Notes: generated from the letters alone by a model not told the origin. 42,126 bases of DNA from Agmasoma carcini (nom. nud.) (GCA_029232285.1 JAOXFI010000031.1:1-42126); one strand, 5' to 3'; shown: positions 9,009-19,020, counted from the stretch's first letter. Numbers and translations: made by a program.

Positions 9009-11993
9009 ATGGTGTTTGGAAAGAAAGAAGACTATTCTAAAAACAGAATCGGGGACAGAAGTCTGGGTTCTAAGAGACTTTCTGTGGATGAGATAGAGAT
9101 CCAAAGACGCAATACAATAATCTATGACTATCTATGCAAGTTAGAAGAAGCTAAAGATTGGATTGGCGAGTACTACCCCATCGAATCAATCGAGTACATG
9201 GTTAGTAACTTGGATAAAGGAATAATATTAGCTAACATTGTTCAGTATTATAAGCCGGATATTAAAATATACGGTGAAGATGTTAAGGCTTATTATCACA
9301 CAGTGAATATAAAATGCTTCCTTGATTGGATGGTTGAAATAGGATTACCTGATCTATATCATTTTGATGTCGTTGATTGCTATGAAAAGAAGAATATACC
9401 AAAAATAATTTATTGTATTCATGCCCTTGCTATTTATCTTAAAAAGAAAGGAAAAGGACCTGGTATTGTAAAGAGGGAAGACTTGGTCTTTTCTGATCAA
9501 CAAGTATCTTTGGTTGAATCCGATGTTAGCAAAATTCCTGATAATGACTTTTCTAATATTAATAAGGTGATGGATGATATGAACATCTTATCAGAAGATT
9601 CTGCTGATATGAATTTAGATTTAGACGTTGAAAAATGCCCAATTAGAACAAGAGAATCTATTAACGAACCTAAGGGTGGGTATAAAACAAAAGCTGAGCG
9701 AGACGATGTTAAAGAACTTCTTGATCAAATTAAACAAATCAATGTAACAGATGCTGATGAAAACTCAGATAATGACGAAACACCTGAATATCCAACTCAG
9801 AATTCTATGAAATCTAATTTTGATAAAGATGCTAATCTAAATTTATGTGGTGAGAGTGAAGATGCCGCTAAACTTATTTCTGAGTACTTTAATACCGCTC
9901 TTTGGTGTGATTCCTTCAATGAAATTATTCTTAAGCAGACTGTGACAGTTGGTGCAATCAGAAAATTTGCAGATGTCGCCATGTATGATGATCATAAGAA
10001 CGAGACAATCAAAAATCTTCATGAACAGATCCTTAAGAAACTTGCAAGCTGTAATAGAGTTGAAGAGGAGATCAGAAGAGGTTATAAAACTGTTGATTTA
10101 TTGTTGAGAAATCAGAATGAATTACGTGGTGTTTCAGTTCCGCTTGCTTCTGATTCAGATTCAAGTTATTTACGAAAGGTTTTGTACAAATTAATTGTTG
10201 ATCCTAAATATCTTCTGAGGCTCAACCCTTACAATATTCCTTTCAGAACTTTGTTTGCTGATAACAACGTAGGTGATTATTATTTTACAAACTACATCAA
10301 CGAGGCAATGCATTCCTTTTCATCTCAAGAACTTGTATCAATATTACGCATTCATTTTATGTCTTCTGGGGTTTACACTATGCTGAAAAAGACCATAGAT
10401 GGTAAGCTTGATGATGAAAGTGTAAAGATGGATTTAAATCCTGTTAACATATACAAAGAGACTCACAGATGTGATGATGTACTTATTGATTTCGCCTTAG
10501 AGTCTAAAGATGTACGAGAGACGATTTCCACCAGATGTAGACAGATCAAAGAGTTTGTCACAAATTTCTTCGTCGTACTTGAGCAGATTGTTTTCCCATA
10601 TTATTTGAGATATTTCTGCTCTAAAAACTTGGCGATTGATTTTATAATTGAATTCATTGACCCTATCATATGTGGTGAGAACTTTGATGATTTATCTTCT
10701 CAGTCCAGTAAGAATAGACAAGTTTTTTATGATGTATTCCATTTGATCTGTAATGATGCATCCCTTAACTTTGATCGATTAGTTAATGAAAACTCTGAAT
10801 TTATAAGAAGATCTGGCGTTGAGTATTCAGACTATTCACCATTGAGTTCTTTTATTGATGAGAACGTTGAATTGGGAACTTTCCTAAGGAATAAGCTCTT
10901 TAATGTGCCAACTATTTACGAGTTCTTCGGTTTCAATAATGATAATCATGATACTTTAGTTTGTAAGTTTAAAGGTTCAGAAATTGATTCTTTAGTCAAA
11001 CTTTTGGTATCTTCGTTTAGTGGTAGCTGTCGCTTCTCTAAAATGGTAAAGAATTTATCTAAGATTATTCGGTGCTATAATGATCCATCTGAGATTACTG
11101 AAGCTCCTTCAACCTATTGTGTAGAAGGTGATACTGATAATGTTGATATGGACATGTATAACAGATACAATACAATATTTATTGATAAGAATTGTGAATA
11201 TGAGTTCTCTCTTGATTATCAATTTGTTGATTTGATAGAATTGAATTCTTACGAAGATGAAGACTTGGAATTGATTAAGAAAAAGCTTGTTATTTTGATT
11301 TTATCATCAACCGGAAACAATTTGAGGGATATTCTTTCTTATACTCCTCCTAGTGAAGAGTATCTTTTCTCTGAAATCAATAATATGGTGAACTTCTCAT
11401 CTGCTAATGAAATGAAAAGTAGTGTGATGGCTACTTATTCATCACTTTGTAGTAAAGGTTTGGTGTCTCAGCAGGATAACTATGATGATATAATGGAAAT
11501 GATTGCGGAGGATATTGTTAAGTATAAATTTAGTACTGAAAGAATGGAAATATCGTTGAATCAAAATACACTTGATAGACTTATTGAGAAAGAGGCTATT
11601 CTGTCCAAAAAATTGACTATTCTTTACAATTACTTGCCTTTTATTTTTAAGAAAATGATGGCAACTCCTGAGAAATCTGGAATGTTTAGTGGTTCTGTTC
11701 CTAAGTATGGTACTTACAGCTTTAATGATATGAAATTAGTGGATGCTTCTTCTGCCCTTAGTTTCCCATTCCAAAACTTCTCTTTTGTCATAACCTGTAA
11801 TGAAGCGTTGGTATTTGAAGTTTCTATCCTCTTCAATGGCACTAATACTATTGCTGGTCCTAGAATCTTTAGATTTGATGAGCTGTTGCGTTTTAAGGAA
11901 TCTCAGATCAAGAGTGTGGATATTAATGAGGAAATCAGCTTTAACGTAGTTAAGCTTGTGGAGTTAATTAATGGAAAATTCATCAATAATTAA
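9009..11993 (+). CDS. IQG1: IQGAP-like protein (CH, RasGAP-related and RGCT domains)
   Basis: A 994-residue homologue of IQGAP/Iqg1/Rng2, the scaffold that links actin to the contractile ring and cell cortex. From the sequence: RRNTIIYDYLCKLEEAKDWIG at about 33-53 and EIGLPDLYHFDVVDCYEKKN plus IPKIIYCIHALAIYL at about 110-145 form an IQGAP-type calponin homology domain. Residues about 180-280 are an acidic linker. Residues about 365-680 match the RasGAP-related domain (LLLRNQNELRG, then FRTLFADNN and ISTRCRQIKEFVTNFF). The C-terminal 130 residues match the RasGAP C-terminal domain, ending SFNVVKLVELINGKFI. I see no IQ motif (IQxxxRGxxxR) between the CH and GAP-related parts, and the linker is only about 200 residues, so calmodulin or light-chain binding may have been lost. 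IQGAP GAP-like domains are normally catalytically inactive. The start at ATG 9009 has a CCCATGG context. Confidence 0.88.
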   Translation: MVFGKKEDYSKNRIGDRSLGSKRLSVDEIEIQRRNTIIYDYLCKLEEAKDWIGEYYPIESIEYMVSNLDKGIILANIVQYYKPDIKIYGEDVKAYYHTVNIKCFLDWMVEIGLPDLYHFDVVDCYEKKNIPKIIYCIHALAIYLKKKGKGPGIVKREDLVFSDQQVSLVESDVSKIPDNDFSNINKVMDDMNILSEDSADMNLDLDVEKCPIRTRESINEPKGGYKTKAERDDVKELLDQIKQINVTDADENSDNDETPEYPTQNSMKSNFDKDANLNLCGESEDAAKLISEYFNTALWCDSFNEIILKQTVTVGAIRKFADVAMYDDHKNETIKNLHEQILKKLASCNRVEEEIRRGYKTVDLLLRNQNELRGVSVPLASDSDSSYLRKVLYKLIVDPKYLLRLNPYNIPFRTLFADNNVGDYYFTNYINEAMHSFSSQELVSILRIHFMSSGVYTMLKKTIDGKLDDESVKMDLNPVNIYKETHRCDDVLIDFALESKDVRETISTRCRQIKEFVTNFFVVLEQIVFPYYLRYFCSKNLAIDFIIEFIDPIICGENFDDLSSQSSKNRQVFYDVFHLICNDASLNFDRLVNENSEFIRRSGVEYSDYSPLSSFIDENVELGTFLRNKLFNVPTIYEFFGFNNDNHDTLVCKFKGSEIDSLVKLLVSSFSGSCRFSKMVKNLSKIIRCYNDPSEITEAPSTYCVEGDTDNVDMDMYNRYNTIFIDKNCEYEFSLDYQFVDLIELNSYEDEDLELIKKKLVILILSSTGNNLRDILSYTPPSEEYLFSEINNMVNFSSANEMKSSVMATYSSLCSKGLVSQQDNYDDIMEMIAEDIVKYKFSTERMEISLNQNTLDRLIEKEAILSKKLTILYNYLPFIFKKMMATPEKSGMFSGSVPKYGTYSFNDMKLVDASSALSFPFQNFSFVITCNEALVFEVSILFNGTNTIAGPRIFRFDELLRFKESQIKSVDINEEISFNVVKLVELINGKFINN

Positions 11994-12220
11994 ATGTTAT
12001 GAAATCTTTATTTTTAATTATGAGTACGTTTATTCCTCTTAATAGATAATTGTATTTGATCTTAACTATATATTTTTATTAGACTTCTAGTATTATAAGA
12101 TATGGTTTTAATATATTTCATTCTGCTAGTTTATAGTGATAAATTTTATTTTTTTGATATTTTAATTTAATACATGTTGTATTTGATACAATTTACATCT
12201 TTAATAGTCTGGTCTATACT

Positions 12221-12246
12221 ACATCGGTCTTTATCCGATGTTTTTT
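12221..12246 (+). other. 7-bp stem hairpin followed by T-run
   Basis: ACATCGG, loop TCTTTAT, CCGATGT, then a run of T. It looks like an intrinsic-terminator-shaped structure. In a eukaryote it could be a structured RNA 3' end with a Pol III T-run, or chance. It sits about 230 bp past the IQGAP stop and just before the repeat R cluster. Confidence 0.35.
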
Positions 12247-12270
12247 AGCATATTAAATTTGATTTTGAAG

Positions 12271-12400
12271 TAACCAAAGCGCGGTGACGTATGGTCGGTG
12301 TGGAGCACCAAAATTTACTGCTTTGAAATCTTTGGATTGTCGGGTTTGTGCACAAGTGTTTTTTAAGCCTCTGATCTCGAGTAGAATTAAAAAAACATAG
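12271..12400 (-). repeat. dispersed repeat family R, copy 2
   Basis: Starts TAACCAAAGCGCGGTGACGT on the plus strand, then runs into the shared block TATGGTCGGTGTGGAGCACC and ends near 12400. On the minus strand it is open across the unit and codes LLEIRGLKNTCAQTRQ and KAVNFGAPHRPYVTALWLL, colinear with copy 1. Confidence 0.75.
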
Positions 12401-12441
12401 TGAGAAATTGCTATTACGAAGATTGACCTTAGATTTCCTCT

Positions 12442-12625
12442 AGTAACCAAAGTGCGGTAAGATTATGGTTGACTTTGATTATGTGCTTTTTTTCAATCCT
12501 CTTTTATGGTCAGTGTGAAGCGCTAAGATTTACTGCCCCTGATATGTAGGATGCCGGTTTTGTACACACGTGCCTTTTCCAAGTCACTGATCTCAAGTAG
12601 AGTCAATAAATCATCGTTTTTTTCA
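12442..12625 (-). repeat. dispersed repeat family R, copy 3
   Basis: Starts AGTAACCAAAGTGCGGTAAG and carries the shared block from 12507 (TATGGTCAGTGTGAAGCGCT) to about 12621. The minus-strand reading LLEISDLEKARVYKTG is related to copies 1 and 2 but runs into a stop. A partial fourth copy of the leading part (ACTAACCAATATGCGGTGG) is at 12688. Confidence 0.7.
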
Positions 12626-13443
12626 AAAAATATAAAATTTTCATATTTTCTTGAACCGCCAAATCAAAGAATGAAAATTTATCAGCTACTAACCAATATG
12701 CGGTGGTTTATAATTAGGTAATTCAATATATTTCTTGTAATAATACTCAATTAAAAACATTTTTTTAATCCTTATTCGCGTTATCAACTAGATTGTTGGG
12801 TTTTGATTTATATAAAAATTAAGTTTTTTAATTTACCTCAAGAAATTCAATTGAATTATGGCTATAAGAAGAGTAAAATTCTATTACGGAATAATTTATA
12901 TCACACGGGAGCTACAATATATATATAGAATCAATAAGGTGTATCCTTTAAACCTTTTCAAGTCTAGGTTTTATATTCTGAACGTAAGAAAATAAAAATA
13001 TTTTCATATTTTGGTAATTATCTAAATATCCGAGTTGAGTTTATCTTATTTAAATGTTAATATATTCACGATTTATGAAAATAACTAAAAATCACACATT
13101 TTTTACAATATAATAATTTACCTTTGAATTTATATGCTTAAATATTTACTATAAAATTTATAATTGTTTAGTTAATTCATATGAATATATTTTCTTAAGG
13201 TTATCATAAATTATTAATGGTAAGATTATAGTCTATTTTCATATATTATTTATTGATAAATAAGTATATTTACCAATCAATACATTCTAATATTACATAT
13301 AATATAAATTTATACATACAAATGTTATTATAGATCTTATTTTGTGAATGATGTTTTATATCCAATAGATTAATCGTGATTTACAACTGTTTCATGAAAT
13401 CAACCCCTTTTATTAATTTTCAATTTATAAAAACAAACAGAAA

Positions 13444-13449
13444 AAATTT
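13444..13449 (+). promoter_or_regulatory. AAATTT start-proximal element of CDC48
   Basis: AAATTT followed by ACC directly before the ATG at 13453 (AAATTTACCATG). Confidence 0.5.
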
Positions 13450-13452
13450 ACC

Positions 13453-15819
13453 ATGCCTAGAGACTTATCTACAGCTATACTTGATACTAGGATAAAGAAC
13501 CAGCTCAGAGTCTTAGATGAAAGGGTTATAGGACATAGTAAAACCTTAGAACCTTATGAAATATGCATTCATCCTGACACTCAACTAAAGCTTGATCTTT
13601 ACACAAATGGCCCTTGTCTAGTTAAAGGAAAGGTTAAAAGAGAAAATATTCTCTGCGTTGTGTCAGACTCATCAGTTCCAGTCGACACTGCCGTCTTATC
13701 TTCAGTAACTAGAAAAAATCTTAAGGTTAGAGTAAACGATTCAGTAAAATTATATAAAAAAGAACATTCTGACATCGATTTTATCGAGGAATTATGTTTC
13801 TATCCTGTAGAAGACACAGTTTCAAAAATATCAGGAAATTTATTTGATTCTTTCATCGTCCCATTCTTTTCTAGAAATATAACTTATGTTTCTCTAGGAA
13901 ATGTTTATAAAATTAAAAGTGGTTTGATGAGTTCCGTGGAATTTAAGGTCGTTAAAATCATAAAAAACGGAGAAGAAATTCAACATGGTTATGTATATAC
14001 CTCTAAGGATGATGATAAGGAAAATTCACTGGTTGATATTGATGGTTCAGTTACTAGAGAAGAAATTGAAAGTGAATTCAACCAAGTTGGCTATGATGAT
14101 ATAGGTGGTGTTAGAAGACAACTTGCTCAAATTAGGGAAGCCATTGAACTCCCAATGAAACATCCTGATCTTTTTAAGACAATTGGTGTCAAGCCTCCTA
14201 AAGGTATACTTTTACACGGACCCCCTGGTACAGGTAAAACTTTAATAGCTAGAGCTATAGCGAATGAATGTGGTGCAACATTCTTCGTTATCAATGGACC
14301 CGAGATAATGTCAAAAATGAGTGGAGAATCTGAATCTAATTTAAGAAAGATATTCCAAGAAGCTGAAAATGCGTCACCTTCTATTATATTTATGGACGAG
14401 ATTGACTCTATTGCTCCAAAAAGGGATAAAAGTCATGACGGAAATGATAAGAAGATTGTCTCCCAGTTGCTTACGCTTATGGACGGTATGAAATCCTCTT
14501 CAAATATTATTTTCTTAGCTGCAACAAACCTTCCTAACTCTATTGATCCTGCCCTTAGAAGATTTGGTAGGCTTGATAGGGAAATAGAAATTGGTGTTCC
14601 TGATGATGTTGGACGATTGGAAATATTCGGAATTCACACTAAGAACATGCACTTAGATGAAAAGGTTGATTTGGCTCAAATATCTAAAGAAACGCATGGT
14701 CTTACCGGGTCTGATATTGCTTCTCTTTGTTCTGAAGCAGCCCTTCAACAAATAAGAGAAAAGTTGCCTTATATTGACTTAGATAGTGATAAAATTGATG
14801 CTCAAATTCTTGCTTCATTAAAAGTCACTAATGAAAACTTTAGATATGCAATCAACAACACTGATCCTTCTTCTTTAAGAGAATTTGTCATAGAATCTCC
14901 AAATGTAAAATGGGAAGATATTGGTGGATTAAGAAAAGTTAAAGATGAGCTTAGAGAAACTGTTCAATATCCTATTGATTATCCTGAAAAGTATCTTAAA
15001 TTTAATACAAAGCCATCAAGAGGTGTTTTATTGTATGGACCTCCTGGATGTGGTAAAACTTTGCTTGCCAAGGCCATTGCTACACAGTGTGAAGCCAATT
15101 TCATATGTATTAAAGGACCAGAAATTTTAAATATGTATGTTGGTGAGAGTGAGGCAAATGTTAGGCATGCATTTGAGAAGGCCAGGGGTAGTGCGCCTTG
15201 TGTGTTATTCTTGGATGAAATAGATTCTATCGGTATGAAAAGAGGTGGAAAAATGGGAGGATCTGGTGTAAATGATTCAGTTTTGAATCAGATTCTTGTA
15301 GAAATGGATGGTATGACTGGTCGTAAAGACGTTTTTGTACTTGGTGCCACCAATAAACCTGAGATTTTAGATACAGCTCTTTGTAGGCCTGGTAGATTGG
15401 ATCAACTTGTTTACATTCCTCCACCTGATAAGGATTCTAGAAGGCAGATTTTCCAAGCTATTCTTAAGAAGTCACCACTTGATCCTTCTCTGGATCTTAC
15501 TAGAATTGCTGATCATTTGAAAGGATTTTCTGGTGCTGATATATCTGAGATTTGTCAACGTTCCTGTAAACATGCTATCAAGGAGTCTATTGAGCATGAG
15601 TTAAAAAATGGACCTTCTGAGCAAGATCCTGTTCCTTATCTTAAGAAAAAGCATTTTGATTTGGCTTTACAAACTGCAAGAAGGTCAATTACGCAAGCTG
15701 AAATTGATCAATATGAAGCTTTTGCACGATCTATGCATGTTGAATTCCCCAAGTATGATGACGATGATGCAGGCAATGATTCTGGTATTGAAGATGATGA
15801 AGCAGGTTTATTTGAGTAA
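13453..15819 (+). CDS. CDC48: Cdc48/p97 AAA+ ATPase
   Basis: A 788-residue type II AAA+ ATPase that extracts ubiquitylated proteins from membranes and complexes for degradation. Domains: N-domain at about 1-190; D1 at about 215-440 with Walker A GPPGTGKT (256-263), Walker B IIFMDEID (311-318) and arginine fingers in RRFGRLDRE (R370, R373); D2 at about 485-750 with Walker A GPPGCGKT (529-536), Walker B VLFLDEID (584-591) and CRPGRLDQ (R645, R648). All key ATPase residues are present. The length matches yeast and animal Cdc48 (about 800). The acidic tail ends DDEAGLFE and lacks the Tyr-containing end (DLYx) that binds PUB/PUL cofactors in other eukaryotes, so tail-dependent cofactor binding may differ. 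It is convergent with the HECT ligase gene and probably works in the same ubiquitin pathway. Confidence 0.97.
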   Translation: MPRDLSTAILDTRIKNQLRVLDERVIGHSKTLEPYEICIHPDTQLKLDLYTNGPCLVKGKVKRENILCVVSDSSVPVDTAVLSSVTRKNLKVRVNDSVKLYKKEHSDIDFIEELCFYPVEDTVSKISGNLFDSFIVPFFSRNITYVSLGNVYKIKSGLMSSVEFKVVKIIKNGEEIQHGYVYTSKDDDKENSLVDIDGSVTREEIESEFNQVGYDDIGGVRRQLAQIREAIELPMKHPDLFKTIGVKPPKGILLHGPPGTGKTLIARAIANECGATFFVINGPEIMSKMSGESESNLRKIFQEAENASPSIIFMDEIDSIAPKRDKSHDGNDKKIVSQLLTLMDGMKSSSNIIFLAATNLPNSIDPALRRFGRLDREIEIGVPDDVGRLEIFGIHTKNMHLDEKVDLAQISKETHGLTGSDIASLCSEAALQQIREKLPYIDLDSDKIDAQILASLKVTNENFRYAINNTDPSSLREFVIESPNVKWEDIGGLRKVKDELRETVQYPIDYPEKYLKFNTKPSRGVLLYGPPGCGKTLLAKAIATQCEANFICIKGPEILNMYVGESEANVRHAFEKARGSAPCVLFLDEIDSIGMKRGGKMGGSGVNDSVLNQILVEMDGMTGRKDVFVLGATNKPEILDTALCRPGRLDQLVYIPPPDKDSRRQIFQAILKKSPLDPSLDLTRIADHLKGFSGADISEICQRSCKHAIKESIEHELKNGPSEQDPVPYLKKKHFDLALQTARRSITQAEIDQYEAFARSMHVEFPKYDDDDAGNDSGIEDDEAGLFE

Positions 15820-16438
15820 ATGTGATTGGAAATGGTTTATTTTTTTATTAAATGTAATTTTTGTGCTTAAATTATAAAAAAGTGAATTGAATAATAGTTT
15901 GTAGTGATGGTGTTTAACTATGACATAGTTTAAGGTAAAACAGTGATTACATGTCTGTAATAAATACACAAAGATGTTTTATTGGAATTAAGAAAAAAAC
16001 TTTATTTTTAAAAATTTTCAAGCAATTATTATTTAATTCTGATATCCAAAGAGTAGAGCCTACATTGTATGCAGTATCGAGACTTAAACTACCAATCTTT
16101 ATCTATAAATAATGTGTATTGCCCTATTATACCTTTATTTTACACAGCCTGAAAGTCACTACTAACAAAAATTGAATTATTTAGATTTTTTATCAACAAA
16201 AGACCAATTTTTGGGATGGTTCAAATTATTAATATATTGTATGAGCTTCAGATATGATATGATTTATATTGAGAGTCATCAAGGCTTTAAATCAATCAAT
16301 ATTTAATCATACTAATGCTAATATATAGATTATGTGATATATTGACATGTTTTATACAGTTAAACCAATCATTTAATAATTCTAAGAATTTATCTTTTGT
16401 TGATAAAAAATACACATATTTTCATTTTTATCACTATA
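15820..16438. other. convergent intergenic region, no feature seen
   Basis: About 620 bp between the 3' ends of CDC48 and the HECT gene. It is A/T-rich. Small open frames here overlap or run into the HECT gene and show no coding character. Confidence 0.5.
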
Positions 16439-17899
16439 TCATATTTTATGAAAACCTTCCGTGTTTTCAACTGAATACTCCAAATAGTATTCTAAATCCT
16501 TTTGAGAGTCATACCTTCCCATATGGAGAAGATTAGAACAACTTGATGCTCTTAAAAAGCAGTTCTTTGTATCATTCAACTCTAAATACAGTTGAAAGTC
16601 ATTATTACTTATATTTCCTGATCCTGTCCAAAACAAAAGTAGTTTACGCAAAAATAACTGAGATTTACTCTTTAAGACTTCAATAAACCAATTCACTTCA
16701 TCTGATTCATTTGACCCATTGATCAATTTGAGTTTTTCAATAAATATTTTATAGCTGAAATTATGATTATCAAAGTTAAATAATAATGGAAAATCGAATG
16801 TATCCAATTCAGTGGTATTTAAAGATAAAAACCCAAGTCTTACAAAGTCATATGCGTTTTTCTTCTTTCCTACTAAATAAAGCTGCAAAATGCTTCTGTC
16901 TACATCATTTTTATAGTAATTGTAAAGATTACGTTGAAGTTCGCTATCTTGAATGTGTTTTAAAGTGTAGTTTCTGTTCTCACTTAAATTTTCATAAAAG
17001 GAAAGTGTAAACCCAAAGTCAAGGCTTTCATTATATGTCAAAAGCAGGGCTAAGTATATGCCAACAAAACAATAAAATGTTGATTCATTGGATAGATCAG
17101 TATGATTCCCTACAATATCAATGACTATGTCTTTATATAAATTTTTATCAAAATAATAAACAAAAGGCTCACATTCTGACTTAGCATCATACAAGCCATA
17201 AGATGTAAGTTCTAAGCGTTCCTTTATCAAGAAGCTTACCAGATACAAAAACTCTTTTCTTATGGAGCCGTAATCAACACCAAGTTCGTTTTCGAAATTA
17301 ACAGTAAAGCATGGCAATTTTTTGATATTTCTCATAAAATCACAACAACTTTTCTCTAGAAACTGCCTAGACACAGTGAGATTGAAATTTGATGGAATAC
17401 CATTAAATTTTAGTGAATTTTGTAGTTCTTTTTTCCGTAATGAGAAATTTCTTAGTGATACAATTTTATTTCTCATATCAACAAAATAATTGTTAACTTT
17501 AACAAAATTTGATTCTGATAAGAAATTGCCATTCAAGCTCATTTCCAGTTGGTCATTGACGTAATAATTTAGCTTATCAGTACTAATTTGAGTTTTTCTT
17601 TGTGTACATGGTTTTAGGAAACCGTACTTTCTTATTGTTATGATATCAACGGTTATTTGACTATTTTCTAGACGAATATTGTTCATAGATTTTGCTTTTA
17701 CTGTTTTAGAAATGGTCTTACCACAAAAATTAATGTTCAAGCTTATGGTTTCTGAATCGCTGATGTATATATTGAGAGGAGTTGAGTAGTTAAACATATC
17801 TAAAGTTAGGTTATTTAATGTTAGCGTTAAGTGTTTAGGGATAAAACAGTTGAGGAAGTGTTTGTTTTGGATAAAAACTTCTTTTATGAGTAGAAACAT
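16439..17899 (-). CDS. compact HECT-type E3 ubiquitin ligase
   Basis: A 486-residue protein whose second half is a divergent HECT domain, which forms a ubiquitin thioester and transfers it to substrates. Visible motifs: FTVNFENELGVDYGSIRKEF at 198-217, equivalent to the start of the N-lobe (F-gE-GvD-GG-rkEf); LLLFWTGSGNIS at about 420-431, equivalent to the C-lobe FvTGs block; and RASSCSNLLHMGRYDS at 450-465, equivalent to AhTCFN-L-LP-Y with catalytic Cys454; then the final LEYSVENTEGF. The Thr before the usual catalytic Cys is Ser and the following Phe is Ser. The N-terminal 150 residues have no recognised substrate-binding domain, so the protein is much shorter than typical HECT ligases. 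CCC occurs 3 bases before the ATG. It could pair with Cdc48 functionally; adjacency is not proof. Confidence 0.85.
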   Translation of the reverse strand: MFLLIKEVFIQNKHFLNCFIPKHLTLTLNNLTLDMFNYSTPLNIYISDSETISLNINFCGKTISKTVKAKSMNNIRLENSQITVDIITIRKYGFLKPCTQRKTQISTDKLNYYVNDQLEMSLNGNFLSESNFVKVNNYFVDMRNKIVSLRNFSLRKKELQNSLKFNGIPSNFNLTVSRQFLEKSCCDFMRNIKKLPCFTVNFENELGVDYGSIRKEFLYLVSFLIKERLELTSYGLYDAKSECEPFVYYFDKNLYKDIVIDIVGNHTDLSNESTFYCFVGIYLALLLTYNESLDFGFTLSFYENLSENRNYTLKHIQDSELQRNLYNYYKNDVDRSILQLYLVGKKKNAYDFVRLGFLSLNTTELDTFDFPLLFNFDNHNFSYKIFIEKLKLINGSNESDEVNWFIEVLKSKSQLFLRKLLLFWTGSGNISNNDFQLYLELNDTKNCFLRASSCSNLLHMGRYDSQKDLEYYLEYSVENTEGFHKI

Positions 17900-17901
17900 G
17901 A

Positions 17902-17904
17902 GGG
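17902..17904 (-). promoter_or_regulatory. CCC start signal of the HECT gene
   Basis: CCC lies 2-5 nt upstream of the minus-strand ATG (ACCACCCTCATG). There is no AAATTT nearby. Confidence 0.45.
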
Positions 17905-19012
17905 TGGTAGAAGGAATAAAATATCTTTAAATAAATCGATTTGACTAATTATAAACCACTCTTAAGGGATTTAAGTGATTTTATTTGATATTTAACCACT
18001 AATTGTGGTTGATTGGGCGTGGGTGTCAAAATATTAAAATTTTGTATTTGAGAAAAGGGTACTGTCAATGATTTTCTAATAATTTTGATTGGTTTGATAT
18101 AAACATAACATTTATGTATATGTTACATGTGTATTGTTGTGTATTTTTAATATTTAAGATATATTATTGTACATTTAAAGCTCTTTTATTGTCAAATCAT
18201 AAATATAAAGTAAGAGGAGTGATATTTATTGTTTTATATCAATTTTGGGTCATAAATGGTCACATAATGTCTGTAAAGTATAAAAAATTATATTTAAATA
18301 TAGACATTAAAGGCTTATTATAAATGAAGATTTATATAAAATTGTTTTTCTATATATTAGTTTATTCTTCTGTTTTATTATTTATTTTGGTTGTTGTTGC
18401 TTGAATTACTTAAAAAATCATTTTAATCAAATAAATATTATTTTTTAATACAATGAAATTATTTTTGTTGTTTTGGCGTATTTTACATCACTTAAAAATA
18501 AATTTCCTTAAATCATTATTATAGAATTAAATATCATGTCGTATTGGTACTTAAGAACTTAAACGAAGATTGTAAACCATATATTTCTACCTAAAGAACT
18601 TTCATAACCACTACATATGATTTTTTTCAATATTTATAAGTTTATATTTAAATTACAAAATTATAATAAAAATAATATATAAACATGTCTAGAGTTATCT
18701 GTTTGACAAATACAACGTAATGGTATAGTTTATTAACACAAATATACTCTATTATCACTATATCATATGTTGGTTTTGCACATATATTGCCTCATCACTT
18801 AATACAAAATAATAAAATTAAAACTAAAGTTGTTAAAAAAGATTATTTTATTTCTAATTACGCTATAGCTAAGTAACAATAACTAAACAACAACAAAAAG
18901 AGGAATCTATAAAAATTTGATATCTTATATCTATCGTACAACATACCTTCAATTTTTTTGATCCTTTTTTTTAAAAAAAAAGGGTGTATCAAATTGATAA
19001 ACACAAATGGAA
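17905..19012. other. divergent intergenic region
   Basis: A/T-rich. The only structure noticed is a perfect 6-bp stem hairpin AACCAC-TAATT-GTGGTT at 17994-18010. A 69-codon frame at 18114-18323 is composed of A/T-rich codons and resembles nothing. Confidence 0.45.
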
Positions 19013-19018
19013 AAATTT
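19013..19018 (+). promoter_or_regulatory. AAATTT start-proximal element of the phosphatase
   Basis: GAAAAATTTTTATG: the element ends 2 nt before the ATG at 19021 and supports that start. Confidence 0.5.
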
Positions 19019-19020
19019 TT

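Larger units (their letters stand above)
11994..13443. other. intergenic interval with repeat-family R cluster
   Basis: No intact gene. It holds a hairpin plus T-run at 12221-12246, two full and one partial copy of repeat family R (12271-12715), and then about 700 bp of A/T-rich sequence without recognisable content before CDC48. Confidence 0.55.

Noticed and set aside
12253..12450. 65-codon minus-strand ORF as an independent gene
   Set aside because: It is one copy of dispersed repeat R. The frame extends outside the repeat into low-complexity sequence and has no start signal.
18114..18323. 69-codon plus-strand ORF
   Set aside because: A/T-rich codons, random-looking hydrophobic composition, no AAATTT or CCC signal near the start.
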